Source: JBOGEN01 sp050743265
GTDB lineage: Bacteria > Actinomycetota > Actinomycetes > JBOGEN01
Direction: 5' to 3'
Length of the DNA: 41,496 bases
Assembly: GCA_050743265.1 (NCBI GenBank)
Contig: JBOGEN010000129.1
Location: 1-41,496 of the forward strand
Part shown: positions 8,276 to 15,607 of the stretch, in pieces
How positions within the stretch are numbered: the first letter of the stretch is position 1
How the letters are laid out: every line of letters starts with the position of its first letter
The notes under the pieces: model-generated
Databases searched by the model: none
The model's input: only the letters and a program-made list of their open reading frames with translations
Told to the model about the DNA's origin: nothing
Program-made: the position numbers and the translations under genes

Positions 8276-8329
8276 GACCCCTCGTCCGCTGAGGTTCGTG
8301 CCCCAGCGGCCTCACCGCGCCGGTCATCC

Positions 8330-9418
8330 TCAGTTGGTGACCGACGGAGACGTAGACATGCTGCGGCGGGCGCCCCGGGCGCGTCCGGCAGTTCTCGACG
8401 GTCTGGCGGGCTGGGCGGTGGAGCGGCGGACGACCAGCGTCAGCGGCAGCAGCACGGAGCGGGGGTGGCGGCGGGGCTCACGCAGCTCGTCGAGCAGCAA
8501 GCGGGCCGCCTCCGCGCCGAGCTCGTAGTGCGGGAGTCGCACGGTCGTGAGCGGCGGGCTCAGCTTGTCCACGAACGGGACGTCGTTGAACCCCACGACG
8601 CTGACGTCGTCGGGACAGGACAAGCCGTGCTCGGCCAGCGCGTCGTAGCACCCCATGGCGAGCAGGTCGTTGCCGGCGAGCACCGCGGTGAAGTCGACTC
8701 CGTCCCCCAGCAGACGGTTGAGGGCCTCCGCACCCGCCGGCTCGGTGAACTGGTGGCAGACCACCACCCGCTCCGGGACGTACGCGAGCCCGTGGTCGTC
8801 GAGCGCCTGGCGGTACCCCCGAAGCCGGTTGACCCCGGTCGAGAGGTCCTGCGGCCCGGCGAGGTGGACGATGTCGCGGTGACCGAGCTCGACGAGGTGG
8901 CGCATCGCCATGGACACGCCGGCGGCGTCGTCGGGGGTCACCGAGGGGATGTCCGGACGACCGACGCGGCGGTTCACGAGGACGAGCGGGGTGCCGGCGT
9001 CCGCGAGCTGCTCGACGAGCGGGTGCTCGAGGTGTGACGTCGCGACGACGAACCCCTCGACGTTGCGGGTGCGCATGGACTCGACGCCGGCGGCCTCCCG
9101 CTCCGGGTCGTTGTCCGTGTTGACCACCCACGCGTTGTAACCGACGGTGCCGAGGACGTCCTCGACCCCGCGCACGATGGGCGGGAAGAGCGGATTCGTG
9201 AGGTCGGGGATCACCAGCCCGATGCTGGCGGACCGTGCGGTCTTGAGACTGCGCGCGACGGGGTTCGGCCGGTAGCCGAGCGACTGGGCGATCCGCTGGA
9301 CGCGCTCCGCGGTCTCGTCGTTGACGAGGTGGCGCGTCTCCGGGTTGAGCGCACGCGAGGCCGTGGCCGGGTGCACACCGGACCGGTCGGCGACATCTCG
9401 CAGCGTGGGTCGGTGCAC
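8330..9418 (-). CDS. LacI-family transcriptional regulator of the catabolic island
   Basis: 362 residues from the GTG at 9418. The N-terminal HTH and hinge read TLRDVADRSGVHPATASRAL and NPVARSLKTARSASIGLVIP. A periplasmic-binding-protein-like effector domain follows, with HLVELGHRDIVHLAGP, VLAGNDLLAMGCYDALAEHG and VGFNDVPFVDKLSPPLTTVR. The tail after RRSTAQ is Arg/Ser-rich and disordered. It lies 70 bases downstream of the PBP2-fold gene on the same strand, and the operator at 10462-10471 precedes both, so it is probably autoregulated. I infer that it binds the CAATCGATTG palindromes found throughout the island. Confidence 0.93.
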   Translation of the reverse strand: MHRPTLRDVADRSGVHPATASRALNPETRHLVNDETAERVQRIAQSLGYRPNPVARSLKTARSASIGLVIPDLTNPLFPPIVRGVEDVLGTVGYNAWVVNTDNDPEREAAGVESMRTRNVEGFVVATSHLEHPLVEQLADAGTPLVLVNRRVGRPDIPSVTPDDAAGVSMAMRHLVELGHRDIVHLAGPQDLSTGVNRLRGYRQALDDHGLAYVPERVVVCHQFTEPAGAEALNRLLGDGVDFTAVLAGNDLLAMGCYDALAEHGLSCPDDVSVVGFNDVPFVDKLSPPLTTVRLPHYELGAEAARLLLDELREPRRHPRSVLLPLTLVVRRSTAQPARPSRTAGRARGARRSMSTSPSVTN

Positions 9419-9488
9419 CCCCGCATCGTAGGGAGGGGGCTCGGGTGATGAGCGCCTGTCGCTCACCGTGTGTCCAGCGGACCGCGGG

Positions 9489-10415
9489 TCATGTCGCGCC
9501 CTGCGGGAGGAACCGTGGGTCGACGAGCCCGGAGCCGGGGGCGACGACGGCGTCCAGCGCCCTGCCGTTCGCCTCGTGACGCCGGCGCAGCTCGCGCAGC
9601 GTCCCGAGCGACGCGGTGTCCAGGACCCCGTCCGGCACCACCCCCTCGTCCGCGGACGCGAGCACGTCCGCGTACGTGGAGGCCGCTGCCGGGTCGAGGC
9701 CGAGCCGGGCACCGGCGAGCTCGGCCGCGGGTTCGCGCAGGCGACCCGCGGCGATCTCGGTGCATGTCTGCGTCACGGACGTCGTCAGGGCGGAGAGCCA
9801 TACCGGCTCGCGGTCCACGGTGGCCCCGGGGGCGGCGAGGACCGAGCCCACGTACGGGCCGAGCGAGGTGGCACGGCCCAGCCGCCGGCAGCCCGCGGCC
9901 TCGGCGCGCAGGTCGCTCCCGGCGTTGAGCGCCGTCATCGCGCACTCGCCGGCCACGAGCGAGCGTGCCCGCTGCGGCGTCGGCCCGGCCGCGCGTACCT
10001 CATAGTCGCGCCCGGCGACCAGCCCACGCTGGGCCAGCAGCTCGTACGCGACGAACGCGTAACCGGACGAGGGGACGTCGACAGCGAGGATTCCGCCCCG
10101 GAGGTCCTCGTCCGAGCCCACCCCCGGCGCGGCGAACAGCGAGAGGCCCAGACCCCGGTCGACGGCGGCGAGGATGCGCACGTCCAGCACCTCGCCGAGG
10201 GGGTTCGCAGGCGACGCGCGGTAGGCGCAGACGTTGTCCGGGCTGGTGATGACGGCATCGAGGCGGCCGGACCGCAGGTCGTCGAACTGGGCCGACGAGG
10301 ACGCGGCCGGCGCCTCCTCGACGGTGAGACCGGCTCGTTCGAGTAGGCCCACGCCTTCCGCGAGCGAGAGCACGACCGAGGGGCTGAACACGCCAACGCG
10401 CACATGTACGGCCAC
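9489..10415 (-). CDS. cytosolic periplasmic-binding-protein (type 2) fold protein, NMT1/THI5-like
   Basis: 308 residues from a GTG at 10415 with GGGAGG seven bases upstream. The fold resembles ABC substrate-binding proteins of the nitrate/sulfonate/NMT1 superfamily: VGVFSPSVVLSLAEGVGLLE, FDDLRSGRLDAVITSPDNV, LAVDVPSSGYAFVAYELLAQ. There is no signal peptide or lipobox, so it should stay in the cytoplasm. Enzymes such as 4,5-dihydroxyphthalate decarboxylase share this fold, so an enzymatic role is possible; a ligand-sensing role is the alternative. Transcribed with the LacI gene behind an exact operator copy. Confidence 0.7.
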   Translation of the reverse strand: MAVHVRVGVFSPSVVLSLAEGVGLLERAGLTVEEAPAASSSAQFDDLRSGRLDAVITSPDNVCAYRASPANPLGEVLDVRILAAVDRGLGLSLFAAPGVGSDEDLRGGILAVDVPSSGYAFVAYELLAQRGLVAGRDYEVRAAGPTPQRARSLVAGECAMTALNAGSDLRAEAAGCRRLGRATSLGPYVGSVLAAPGATVDREPVWLSALTTSVTQTCTEIAAGRLREPAAELAGARLGLDPAAASTYADVLASADEGVVPDGVLDTASLGTLRELRRRHEANGRALDAVVAPGSGLVDPRFLPQGAT

Positions 10416-10461
10416 GATCCCACCTCCCGCCGGTCCCCCGGCTGTGCCGCGAGCATAGCCG

Positions 10462-10471
10462 CAATCGATTG
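10462..10471. promoter_or_regulatory. LacI-type operator CAATCGATTG upstream of the PBP2-fold gene
   Basis: A perfect 10-bp palindrome centred 51 bases upstream of the GTG at 10415. Identical copies occur at 13351, 21061 and 21168. No convincing -35/-10 pair was seen here. Confidence 0.75.
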
Positions 10472-10540
10472 GTACGGGAGGACCGCGAATCCCCGTGATG
10501 CCTCGAACCAGGAGGTCGTGCTCCGTGACGTGGTGGGGTT

Positions 10541-12082
10541 CTAGGTGTACCCGGCCATCACGGTCTCCGGGTCGATCCCGAGGTCGCCGAGGACACAGCG
10601 GGCGGAGTTGCGTCCCGGACGTCCTGACACCGAACCGCCGGGGTGTGTGGTCGCGCCGGTGAGATAGAGCCCGGGTACGGACGTCCGAGGGGAGGGCCAC
10701 CCGGGCAGCACGCCACGGGCGCCGAGGTCGAACTCACCGCCGTGGCACGAGCCCTCGAGGTTGTGCGGGTTCCGCCGAGCCAGCCCGTCGGGCGACTCCG
10801 CGACGACACCCAGGACGTCGTCGGGATCGAGGCCGTCGACCCTTTCCCTTACGTGTGCGATCAGGCATTCCGCGTACGCCTCGGTGGTGTCCTCGCTCCA
10901 CGCACGTCCGCGGGTCAACCGTGCAGGCGCGGGTGTGAGCAGCTTGGCGATGCCGCCGCCGTCGGGTGCGCGTCCGGGGTCGACGGGGGTGGGAGACGCC
11001 ACGAGCAGCCACGGGTCGTCCACCTCGGCACGACCCGCGAGACACCCCGACACCTGTCGGCGCAGGCCCTCCGGGCTGCCCAGGGCTCCCGCCGCTGCGC
11101 GCAGCGGCCCGTCCCGCCCGCGGTAGCGGACGTCCCCGCGCAGGGCGAGGTGCACCGCGAAGAGTGCGAGCCCCGGCCGCCACGCGCTCGCCGCCCGCGC
11201 CACGTCGTCCGGCACCGGGTCGAGCATCGCCGGGAGACTGGCCAGATGCGCGGACGACACGACGGCGGACCGCGCGTGGAACACGCGACCGTCGACGGTG
11301 CGCACGCCCGTCACCCGCGCGGACGCCGTCACCAGACAGGACACCTCTGCCTCGGTGAGGACCCGGCCCCCGTGGTCGGCGAGGTGCGCGGCGAGCGCGG
11401 ACGGCAGGGCTCCCGAGCCGCCCACGGGCGTGGTCCAGCCGTACGTGAGGCGCCCGTTCGTGAGCGCGGCGGGCAGTGCCCCCGTCCCCGGGCGCTCGGG
11501 TGGCTGGATCGTGGCGAAGGCCAGCCAGGTCGCGAACGCCCGCGCCACGGGATGCGTGAACGTCGCGTGGACGACCTCCCAGGCGCTACGGCTGCGCAGC
11601 GCCTCGTACCGGCGGCTCGCGTCGTCCTCGCCCGGCGGGAGCCCCGCGGACCACCGGGCGTGGGCGGCACCGAGGCCGTCCGACCACTCGGCCATCATGC
11701 GCTGCAACGCCACTGCGTCCTCGGGAGACCAGCGGCCGAGCTCGGCCGCGGTGGCGTCGAGGTCGCGGTGGACGACGACGGCGTCGTCCTCCAGCGGCAT
11801 GACGAACGCCGGGTCGGTGTGCACGTAGCGCAACCCGTAGCGGGACAGCAGCCCGAGCTCGTCGTCGCGCACCAGCGGATTCGACTGCAGCACCACGTGA
11901 GCGCTCGCGCAGGAGTCGTGACGCCAGCCGGGAAGCGTGAGCTCCTCGGTCACGGTGTCACCACCGAGCACGTCACGCGCCTCGAGGACCACCACCTCGA
12001 GACCGGCCTCGGCCAGGTACGCCGCGCAGACGAGCGCGTTGTGACCACCGCCCACCACGACGACGTCGGCAGCGTCCGTCAC
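10541..12082 (-). CDS. FAD-dependent oxidoreductase, CrtI/PYROXD2-like
   Basis: 513 residues from a GTG at 12082; an ATG at 12136 would add 18 low-complexity residues. The N-terminus ADVVVVGGGHNALVCAAYLA is an FAD-binding Rossmann motif, followed by GLEVVVLEARDVLGGDTVTE. The C-terminal FAD motif is PGLYLTGATTHPGGSVSGRP then GRNSA, as in phytoene-desaturase-type and PYROXD2 proteins. The flavoprotein probably oxidises or dehydrogenates the pathway substrate; carotenoid synthesis is unlikely because no crt neighbours exist. Divergent from the alpha/beta hydrolase gene, sharing an operator-like site at 12150-12163. Confidence 0.88.
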   Translation of the reverse strand: MTDAADVVVVGGGHNALVCAAYLAEAGLEVVVLEARDVLGGDTVTEELTLPGWRHDSCASAHVVLQSNPLVRDDELGLLSRYGLRYVHTDPAFVMPLEDDAVVVHRDLDATAAELGRWSPEDAVALQRMMAEWSDGLGAAHARWSAGLPPGEDDASRRYEALRSRSAWEVVHATFTHPVARAFATWLAFATIQPPERPGTGALPAALTNGRLTYGWTTPVGGSGALPSALAAHLADHGGRVLTEAEVSCLVTASARVTGVRTVDGRVFHARSAVVSSAHLASLPAMLDPVPDDVARAASAWRPGLALFAVHLALRGDVRYRGRDGPLRAAAGALGSPEGLRRQVSGCLAGRAEVDDPWLLVASPTPVDPGRAPDGGGIAKLLTPAPARLTRGRAWSEDTTEAYAECLIAHVRERVDGLDPDDVLGVVAESPDGLARRNPHNLEGSCHGGEFDLGARGVLPGWPSPRTSVPGLYLTGATTHPGGSVSGRPGRNSARCVLGDLGIDPETVMAGYT

Positions 12083-12120
12083 GGAGCCGCCCGACGCCCC
12101 ACCGGGAGGTCGCGCCGTCG

Positions 12121-12163
12121 TTGACACGGGAGCCATCATCGAGGGGAGCTGCATACGTTTGCA
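12121..12163 (+). promoter_or_regulatory. hydrolase promoter with LacI-type operator variant
   Basis: A perfect -35 (TTGACA, 12121-12126) is followed, one spacer plus a poor -10 later, by the imperfect palindrome TGCATACGTTTGCA at 12150-12163. This keeps the outer TGCA arms and central CG of the TGCAATCGATTGCA-type sites. Its centre is about 36 bases from the start of the -35, nearly the same as at 13318-13361. It abuts the RBS (AAGGAG) and could also affect the divergent FAD gene. Confidence 0.6.
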
Positions 12164-12175
12164 AGGAGTCGGGAC

Positions 12176-13285
12176 ATGGACGAGTACGTCGCATCGGCGA
12201 TCTCCCACTGGGGCCCGCGGTTCACCACCAACGGGGTCTCGGTGGCGGACTTCGAGAAGGTGACGGGCTCCGTCGACACCTGGGCGGACTGGTGCGCGGG
12301 CTGGTCGGCCCTCGGCGCCGAGCACGAGGCCCTGGCGACGGCGGCCGCATCGGAGGGCCGGTGGCGCTCGGCCGGCCAGCACCACGTGCAGGCCTCGGTC
12401 GCCTACCACTACGGCAAGTTCCTCTTCGTCCAGGACCCGGACCAGATGCGCGCCGCACACGCGGCGGCGGTGCGTTGCCTCGACGCGGCGCTGCCACACC
12501 TCGACCCCCCTGGCCGGCGGGTGGAGATCCCGTACGGGGATGCCTGCCTCGTCGGCATCCTGCGTCTGCCCTCTGGCGCCGGCCCGCACCCCGTCGTCGT
12601 GATGATCCCGGGCCTGGACTCCGCGAAGGAGGAGTTCCGTTCGACCGAGGTGCTGTTCCTCGAGCGCGGGGTGGGCACGTTCAGCGTCGACGGACCAGGC
12701 CAGGGCGAAGCCGAGTACGACCTTCCCATCCAGGGCGACTGGGAGGTCCCCGGGCAGGCCGTTCTCGAGACGGTGGCGGGGCAGGACGGCGTCGACGCGG
12801 ACCGGCTGGGCGTCTGGGGCGTCAGCCTCGGCGGGTACTACGCGCCGCGGGTCGCCAGCGGCGACCTCCCCGTCCGGGCCTGCGTGGCCTTGGCGGGCCC
12901 GTACCACTTCGGGGACTGCTGGGAGCAGCTCCCCGCGCTGACCCGGGAGGCGTTCCGGGTCCGCTCGTGGTCGGCCGACGAGGACCAGGCGCGCAAGGTC
13001 GCGCACACGCTCAGCCTGGCCGGACGCACGTCCTCGATCAGGTGCCCGCTGCTCGTCGTCGCGGGACGCCGGGACCGGCTCATCCCGTGGCAGCACGCGG
13101 AACGCCTCGTCGCGGAGGTATCCGGCCGGGCAGGCGGTGCCGAACCCGGTACGCCCCAGGCGTCCCTGCTTCTGCTGGAGGACGGAAACCACGGCTGCAT
13201 GAACGTCGCGGCGCACCACCGCCAGCGCACGGCCGACTGGGTGGCGGCACACCTGGGGGTCCCCACGGCCGGCCTCCGCACGTGA
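12176..13285 (+). CDS. alpha/beta hydrolase, 2,6-dihydroxypseudooxynicotine hydrolase-like (C-C bond hydrolase)
   Basis: 369 residues from an ATG with AAGGAG at seven bases. A helical N-terminal region (ISHWGPRFTTNGVSVADFEK, WADWCAGWSALGAEHEALA) precedes an alpha/beta hydrolase core. The nucleophile is Ser217 in GVWGVSLGGYYAPR, the acid probably Asp300 in AGRRDRLIP and the base His339 in DGNHGCMN. The oxyanion-region motif VVVMIPGLDSAKEEFRSTE and VDGPGQGEAEYDLPI match the Arthrobacter nicotine-pathway DHPON hydrolase family, which cleaves a beta-diketone-like C-C bond. Length and residue layout agree closely with that enzyme from memory. A nicotine substrate is not implied. Likely cytoplasmic. 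Confidence 0.87.
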   Translation: MDEYVASAISHWGPRFTTNGVSVADFEKVTGSVDTWADWCAGWSALGAEHEALATAAASEGRWRSAGQHHVQASVAYHYGKFLFVQDPDQMRAAHAAAVRCLDAALPHLDPPGRRVEIPYGDACLVGILRLPSGAGPHPVVVMIPGLDSAKEEFRSTEVLFLERGVGTFSVDGPGQGEAEYDLPIQGDWEVPGQAVLETVAGQDGVDADRLGVWGVSLGGYYAPRVASGDLPVRACVALAGPYHFGDCWEQLPALTREAFRVRSWSADEDQARKVAHTLSLAGRTSSIRCPLLVVAGRRDRLIPWQHAERLVAEVSGRAGGAEPGTPQASLLLLEDGNHGCMNVAAHHRQRTADWVAAHLGVPTAGLRT

Positions 13286-13317
13286 CGTGAGGTCCGCACT
13301 CGGCCGCCTAGCCCACC

Positions 13318-13361
13318 TTGACAAGGCAGGCATGGCCTCCTAGGTTGTCGCAATCGATTGC
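13318..13361 (+). promoter_or_regulatory. promoter and LacI-type operator of the dehydrogenase-M24-E1 operon
   Basis: TTGACA (13318-13323), a 17-bp spacer and TAGGTT (13341-13346) form a good sigma-70 promoter. Four bases later comes CAATCGATTG (13351-13360), extended to GCAATCGATTGC at 13350-13361, covering the predicted transcription start. A repressor bound here would block initiation. The ATG of the first gene is 20 bases downstream. Confidence 0.85.
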
Positions 13362-13379
13362 AGTACCGAGCGAGGTGAC

Positions 13380-14348
13380 ATGGGCGACGTGACACTTCCC
13401 GGCATGAGCGTCGGGTGGATCGGGGCGGGTCGCATGGGCGCGCCCATGGCGACGCGTCTCGCCCGTGCCGGTGCCGACGTCACGGTCTGGAACCGCACGC
13501 GGGCCAAGGCCGAGGCGCTCCGGGGCGACGGCGCCGACGTCGCCGAGGTCGTCAGCGACCTGGCCGACCGGGACGTCGTGTTCACCATGGTGGCCGCCTC
13601 GGCGGACCTCGAGGCCGTCCTCACCGGTGAGGGTGGGCTGCTGACTCGACCGGACCGCGCCCCCTCCGTCGTCGTCGACTGTTCGACCGTGTCGGTGGAG
13701 ACGTCAGCGGCGATGAGGGCAGCTGCCCGCGACCGTGGGACGGAGTTCCTCGCCGCACCGGTGAGCGGCAACGGCAAGGTCGTGGCGTCAGGACAGCTGA
13801 GTGTCGTCGCGTCGGGCAGCGAGGACGTCTACGCGCGTGTCGAGCCGTTCCTCCAGTGCCTCGGCCGCGCGTCCACGTACGTCGGCGAGGGCGAGGTGGC
13901 GCGCCTGGTGAAGATCTGCCACAACCTGTTCCTCGGTGTGATGACCCAGTCCCTGGCCGAGATCACCGTGCTCGCGGAGAAGGGCGGGGTATCCCGGGCC
14001 GCATTCCTGGACTTCCTCAACAGCAGCGTCATGGGCTCGACCTTCACCCGGTACAAGACCCCGGCGTTCGTCAAGCTCGACTACACCCCCACCTTCACTC
14101 CCGTCCTCCTGCACAAGGACTTCGACCTCGGGCTGTCGGCGGCCGAGGAGCTCGGCGTCCCGATGGCACTGGCAGCTCTGACCCAGCAGCTCGTCCGCAG
14201 CACCATGAGTAGTGGGCACAGCGGTGACGACTTCGCCGTCCTCCTCGCGCAGCAGGCGCACAGTGCGGGGCTCGAGCTCAAGCCGGAGGACGTGGACGTG
14301 GACGACGGCCTCGCCCCGCCCGGTGGCTCGTCCCACGGGCACGAGTAA
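13380..14348 (+). CDS. NAD(P)-dependent beta-hydroxyacid dehydrogenase (HIBADH/GarR family)
   Basis: 322 residues. The N-terminal Rossmann motif is GWIGAGRMGAPMATRLARAG. The family substrate-binding motif appears as VVVDCSTVSVETS, the second as APVSGNGKVVASGQL, and the catalytic Lys is K178 in VARLVKICHNLF. The C-terminal helical domain contains HKDFDLGLSAAEELGVPMAL, also typical. It should oxidise a 3-hydroxyacid (or reduce a semialdehyde) with NAD(P). The usual GG in the second motif is replaced by GN, hinting at a non-standard substrate. First gene of the operator-controlled operon; the M24 gene starts nine bases after its stop. Confidence 0.9.
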   Translation: MGDVTLPGMSVGWIGAGRMGAPMATRLARAGADVTVWNRTRAKAEALRGDGADVAEVVSDLADRDVVFTMVAASADLEAVLTGEGGLLTRPDRAPSVVVDCSTVSVETSAAMRAAARDRGTEFLAAPVSGNGKVVASGQLSVVASGSEDVYARVEPFLQCLGRASTYVGEGEVARLVKICHNLFLGVMTQSLAEITVLAEKGGVSRAAFLDFLNSSVMGSTFTRYKTPAFVKLDYTPTFTPVLLHKDFDLGLSAAEELGVPMALAALTQQLVRSTMSSGHSGDDFAVLLAQQAHSAGLELKPEDVDVDDGLAPPGGSSHGHE

Positions 14349-14356
14349 GGAGAGAG

Positions 14357-15607
14357 ATGGCCCTGTCGACGTCTGAACTCGTCCCCTCACCGGGGCGCTC
14401 CGCGGTCGACTTCGAGGAGAGGGTGGACTTCGCCCGGCTCCGTGACTATCGGCTCGCCAGAGCGCGAGGTGCGCTCGAGTCCTCGGAACTGGGCGCTCTG
14501 CTCGTCTTCGACGTCAACAACATCCGCTACCTCACGTCCACCATGATCGGCGAGTGGGCGCGCGACAAGATGACCCGGTACGCGTTGCTCGCGCGTGACT
14601 CCGAGCCCGTGGTGTGGGACTTCGGCTCGGCGGCGAAGCACCACCGGCTTTACGCACCCTGGCTGGCACCCGAGAACTCACGGGCCGGCATGGTCGGTCT
14701 CCGGGGCTCCGTCGCGGAGGAGGCGGGCCTGTTCGAGCGTGCCGCCCGCGAGATCAAGGGCCTGCTCGAGGACGCCGGCGTCGCCGGGATGCCGGTCGGG
14801 GTCGACCTGGCCGAGCCACCGATGATGTTCGCGCTGCAGCGGCTGGGCCTCGACGTCCGGGACGGCCAGCAGGTGATGCTCGACGCCCGGGAGATCAAGT
14901 CGCCGGACGAGATCGCCCTGCTCTCCACTGCCGCGGCCATGGTCGACGGCACCTACCAGACCATCGTCGACGCGCTGAAGCCCGGGATCCGCGAGAACGA
15001 GGTCGTCGCACTCGCCAACAAGCGCCTCTACGAGATGGGCTCCGACGACGTCGAGGCGATCAACGCCGTGTCCGGCGAGCGCTGCAGCCCGCACCCCCAC
15101 AACTTCACCGACCGCATCGTCCGTCCGGGCGACCAGGTCTACTTCGACATCATCCAGGCGTACAACGGGTACCGCACCTGCTACTACCGCACCTTCGCGG
15201 TCGGACGCTCCACGCCCGCGCAACGCGACGCGTACGTCAAGGCACGGGAGTGGATCGACGCCGCCATCGGGCTCGTCAAGCCCGGTGTCGGCACCGACGA
15301 GATCGCCCGGCTCTGGCCGCGGGCGCAGGACTTCGGCTTCGCCGACGAGATGGACGCCTTCGGCCTCCAGTTCGGCCACGGCCTCGGGCTGGCGCTGCAC
15401 GAGCGCCCCATCATCAGCCGGCTGAACTCGCTCGAGCACCCGATCGAGCTCCGCGAGGGCATGGTGTTCGCGCTCGAGACCTTCTGCCCCGCGACCGACG
15501 GCTACTCGGCGGCCCGCATCGAGGAGGAGATCGTCGTCACGTCCGACGGTCCCCGGGTCATCACCTTGTTCCCGGCAGAGGAGCTGTTCGTTGCCAACCC
15601 CTACTGA
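14357..15607 (+). CDS. M24 (pita-bread fold) hydrolase-like protein with altered metal site
   Basis: 416 residues. The N-terminal creatinase-type domain includes LLVFDVNNIRYLTSTMIGEW. The C-terminal pita-bread domain has D264 (VYFDIIQAYNGYR), H341 (FGHGLGLALHERP), E374 (GMVFALETFC) and E389 (AARIEEEIVV) at metal-ligand positions. The second Asp of the usual ligand pair is replaced by C275 in GYRTCYYRTF. This favours a non-peptidase role, as in creatinase, ectoine hydrolase or DddP, which share the fold. Preceded by GGAGAGAG; its 3' end overlaps the E1 alpha start by 17 bases. Substrate unknown. Confidence 0.85.
   Translation: MALSTSELVPSPGRSAVDFEERVDFARLRDYRLARARGALESSELGALLVFDVNNIRYLTSTMIGEWARDKMTRYALLARDSEPVVWDFGSAAKHHRLYAPWLAPENSRAGMVGLRGSVAEEAGLFERAAREIKGLLEDAGVAGMPVGVDLAEPPMMFALQRLGLDVRDGQQVMLDAREIKSPDEIALLSTAAAMVDGTYQTIVDALKPGIRENEVVALANKRLYEMGSDDVEAINAVSGERCSPHPHNFTDRIVRPGDQVYFDIIQAYNGYRTCYYRTFAVGRSTPAQRDAYVKAREWIDAAIGLVKPGVGTDEIARLWPRAQDFGFADEMDAFGLQFGHGLGLALHERPIISRLNSLEHPIELREGMVFALETFCPATDGYSAARIEEEIVVTSDGPRVITLFPAEELFVANPY

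Noticed and set aside
8286..8309. CCGCTG and CAGCGG as a terminator between the small membrane protein and the LacI gene.
   Set aside because: Only six base pairs with a 12-base loop and no T-tract; too weak to list as a feature.
10541..12082. Carotenoid biosynthesis (phytoene desaturase) for the FAD oxidoreductase.
   Set aside because: No crtB, crtE or other carotenoid gene is nearby, and the surrounding genes are catabolic. The idi fragment at 40945 is about 29 kb away and unrelated.
10541..13333. Extension of the FAD oxidoreductase to a 930-residue protein through the hydrolase region.
   Set aside because: The additional N-terminal part is antisense to the alpha/beta hydrolase, which has its own RBS and catalytic motifs. 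The Rossmann motif begins just after 12082.
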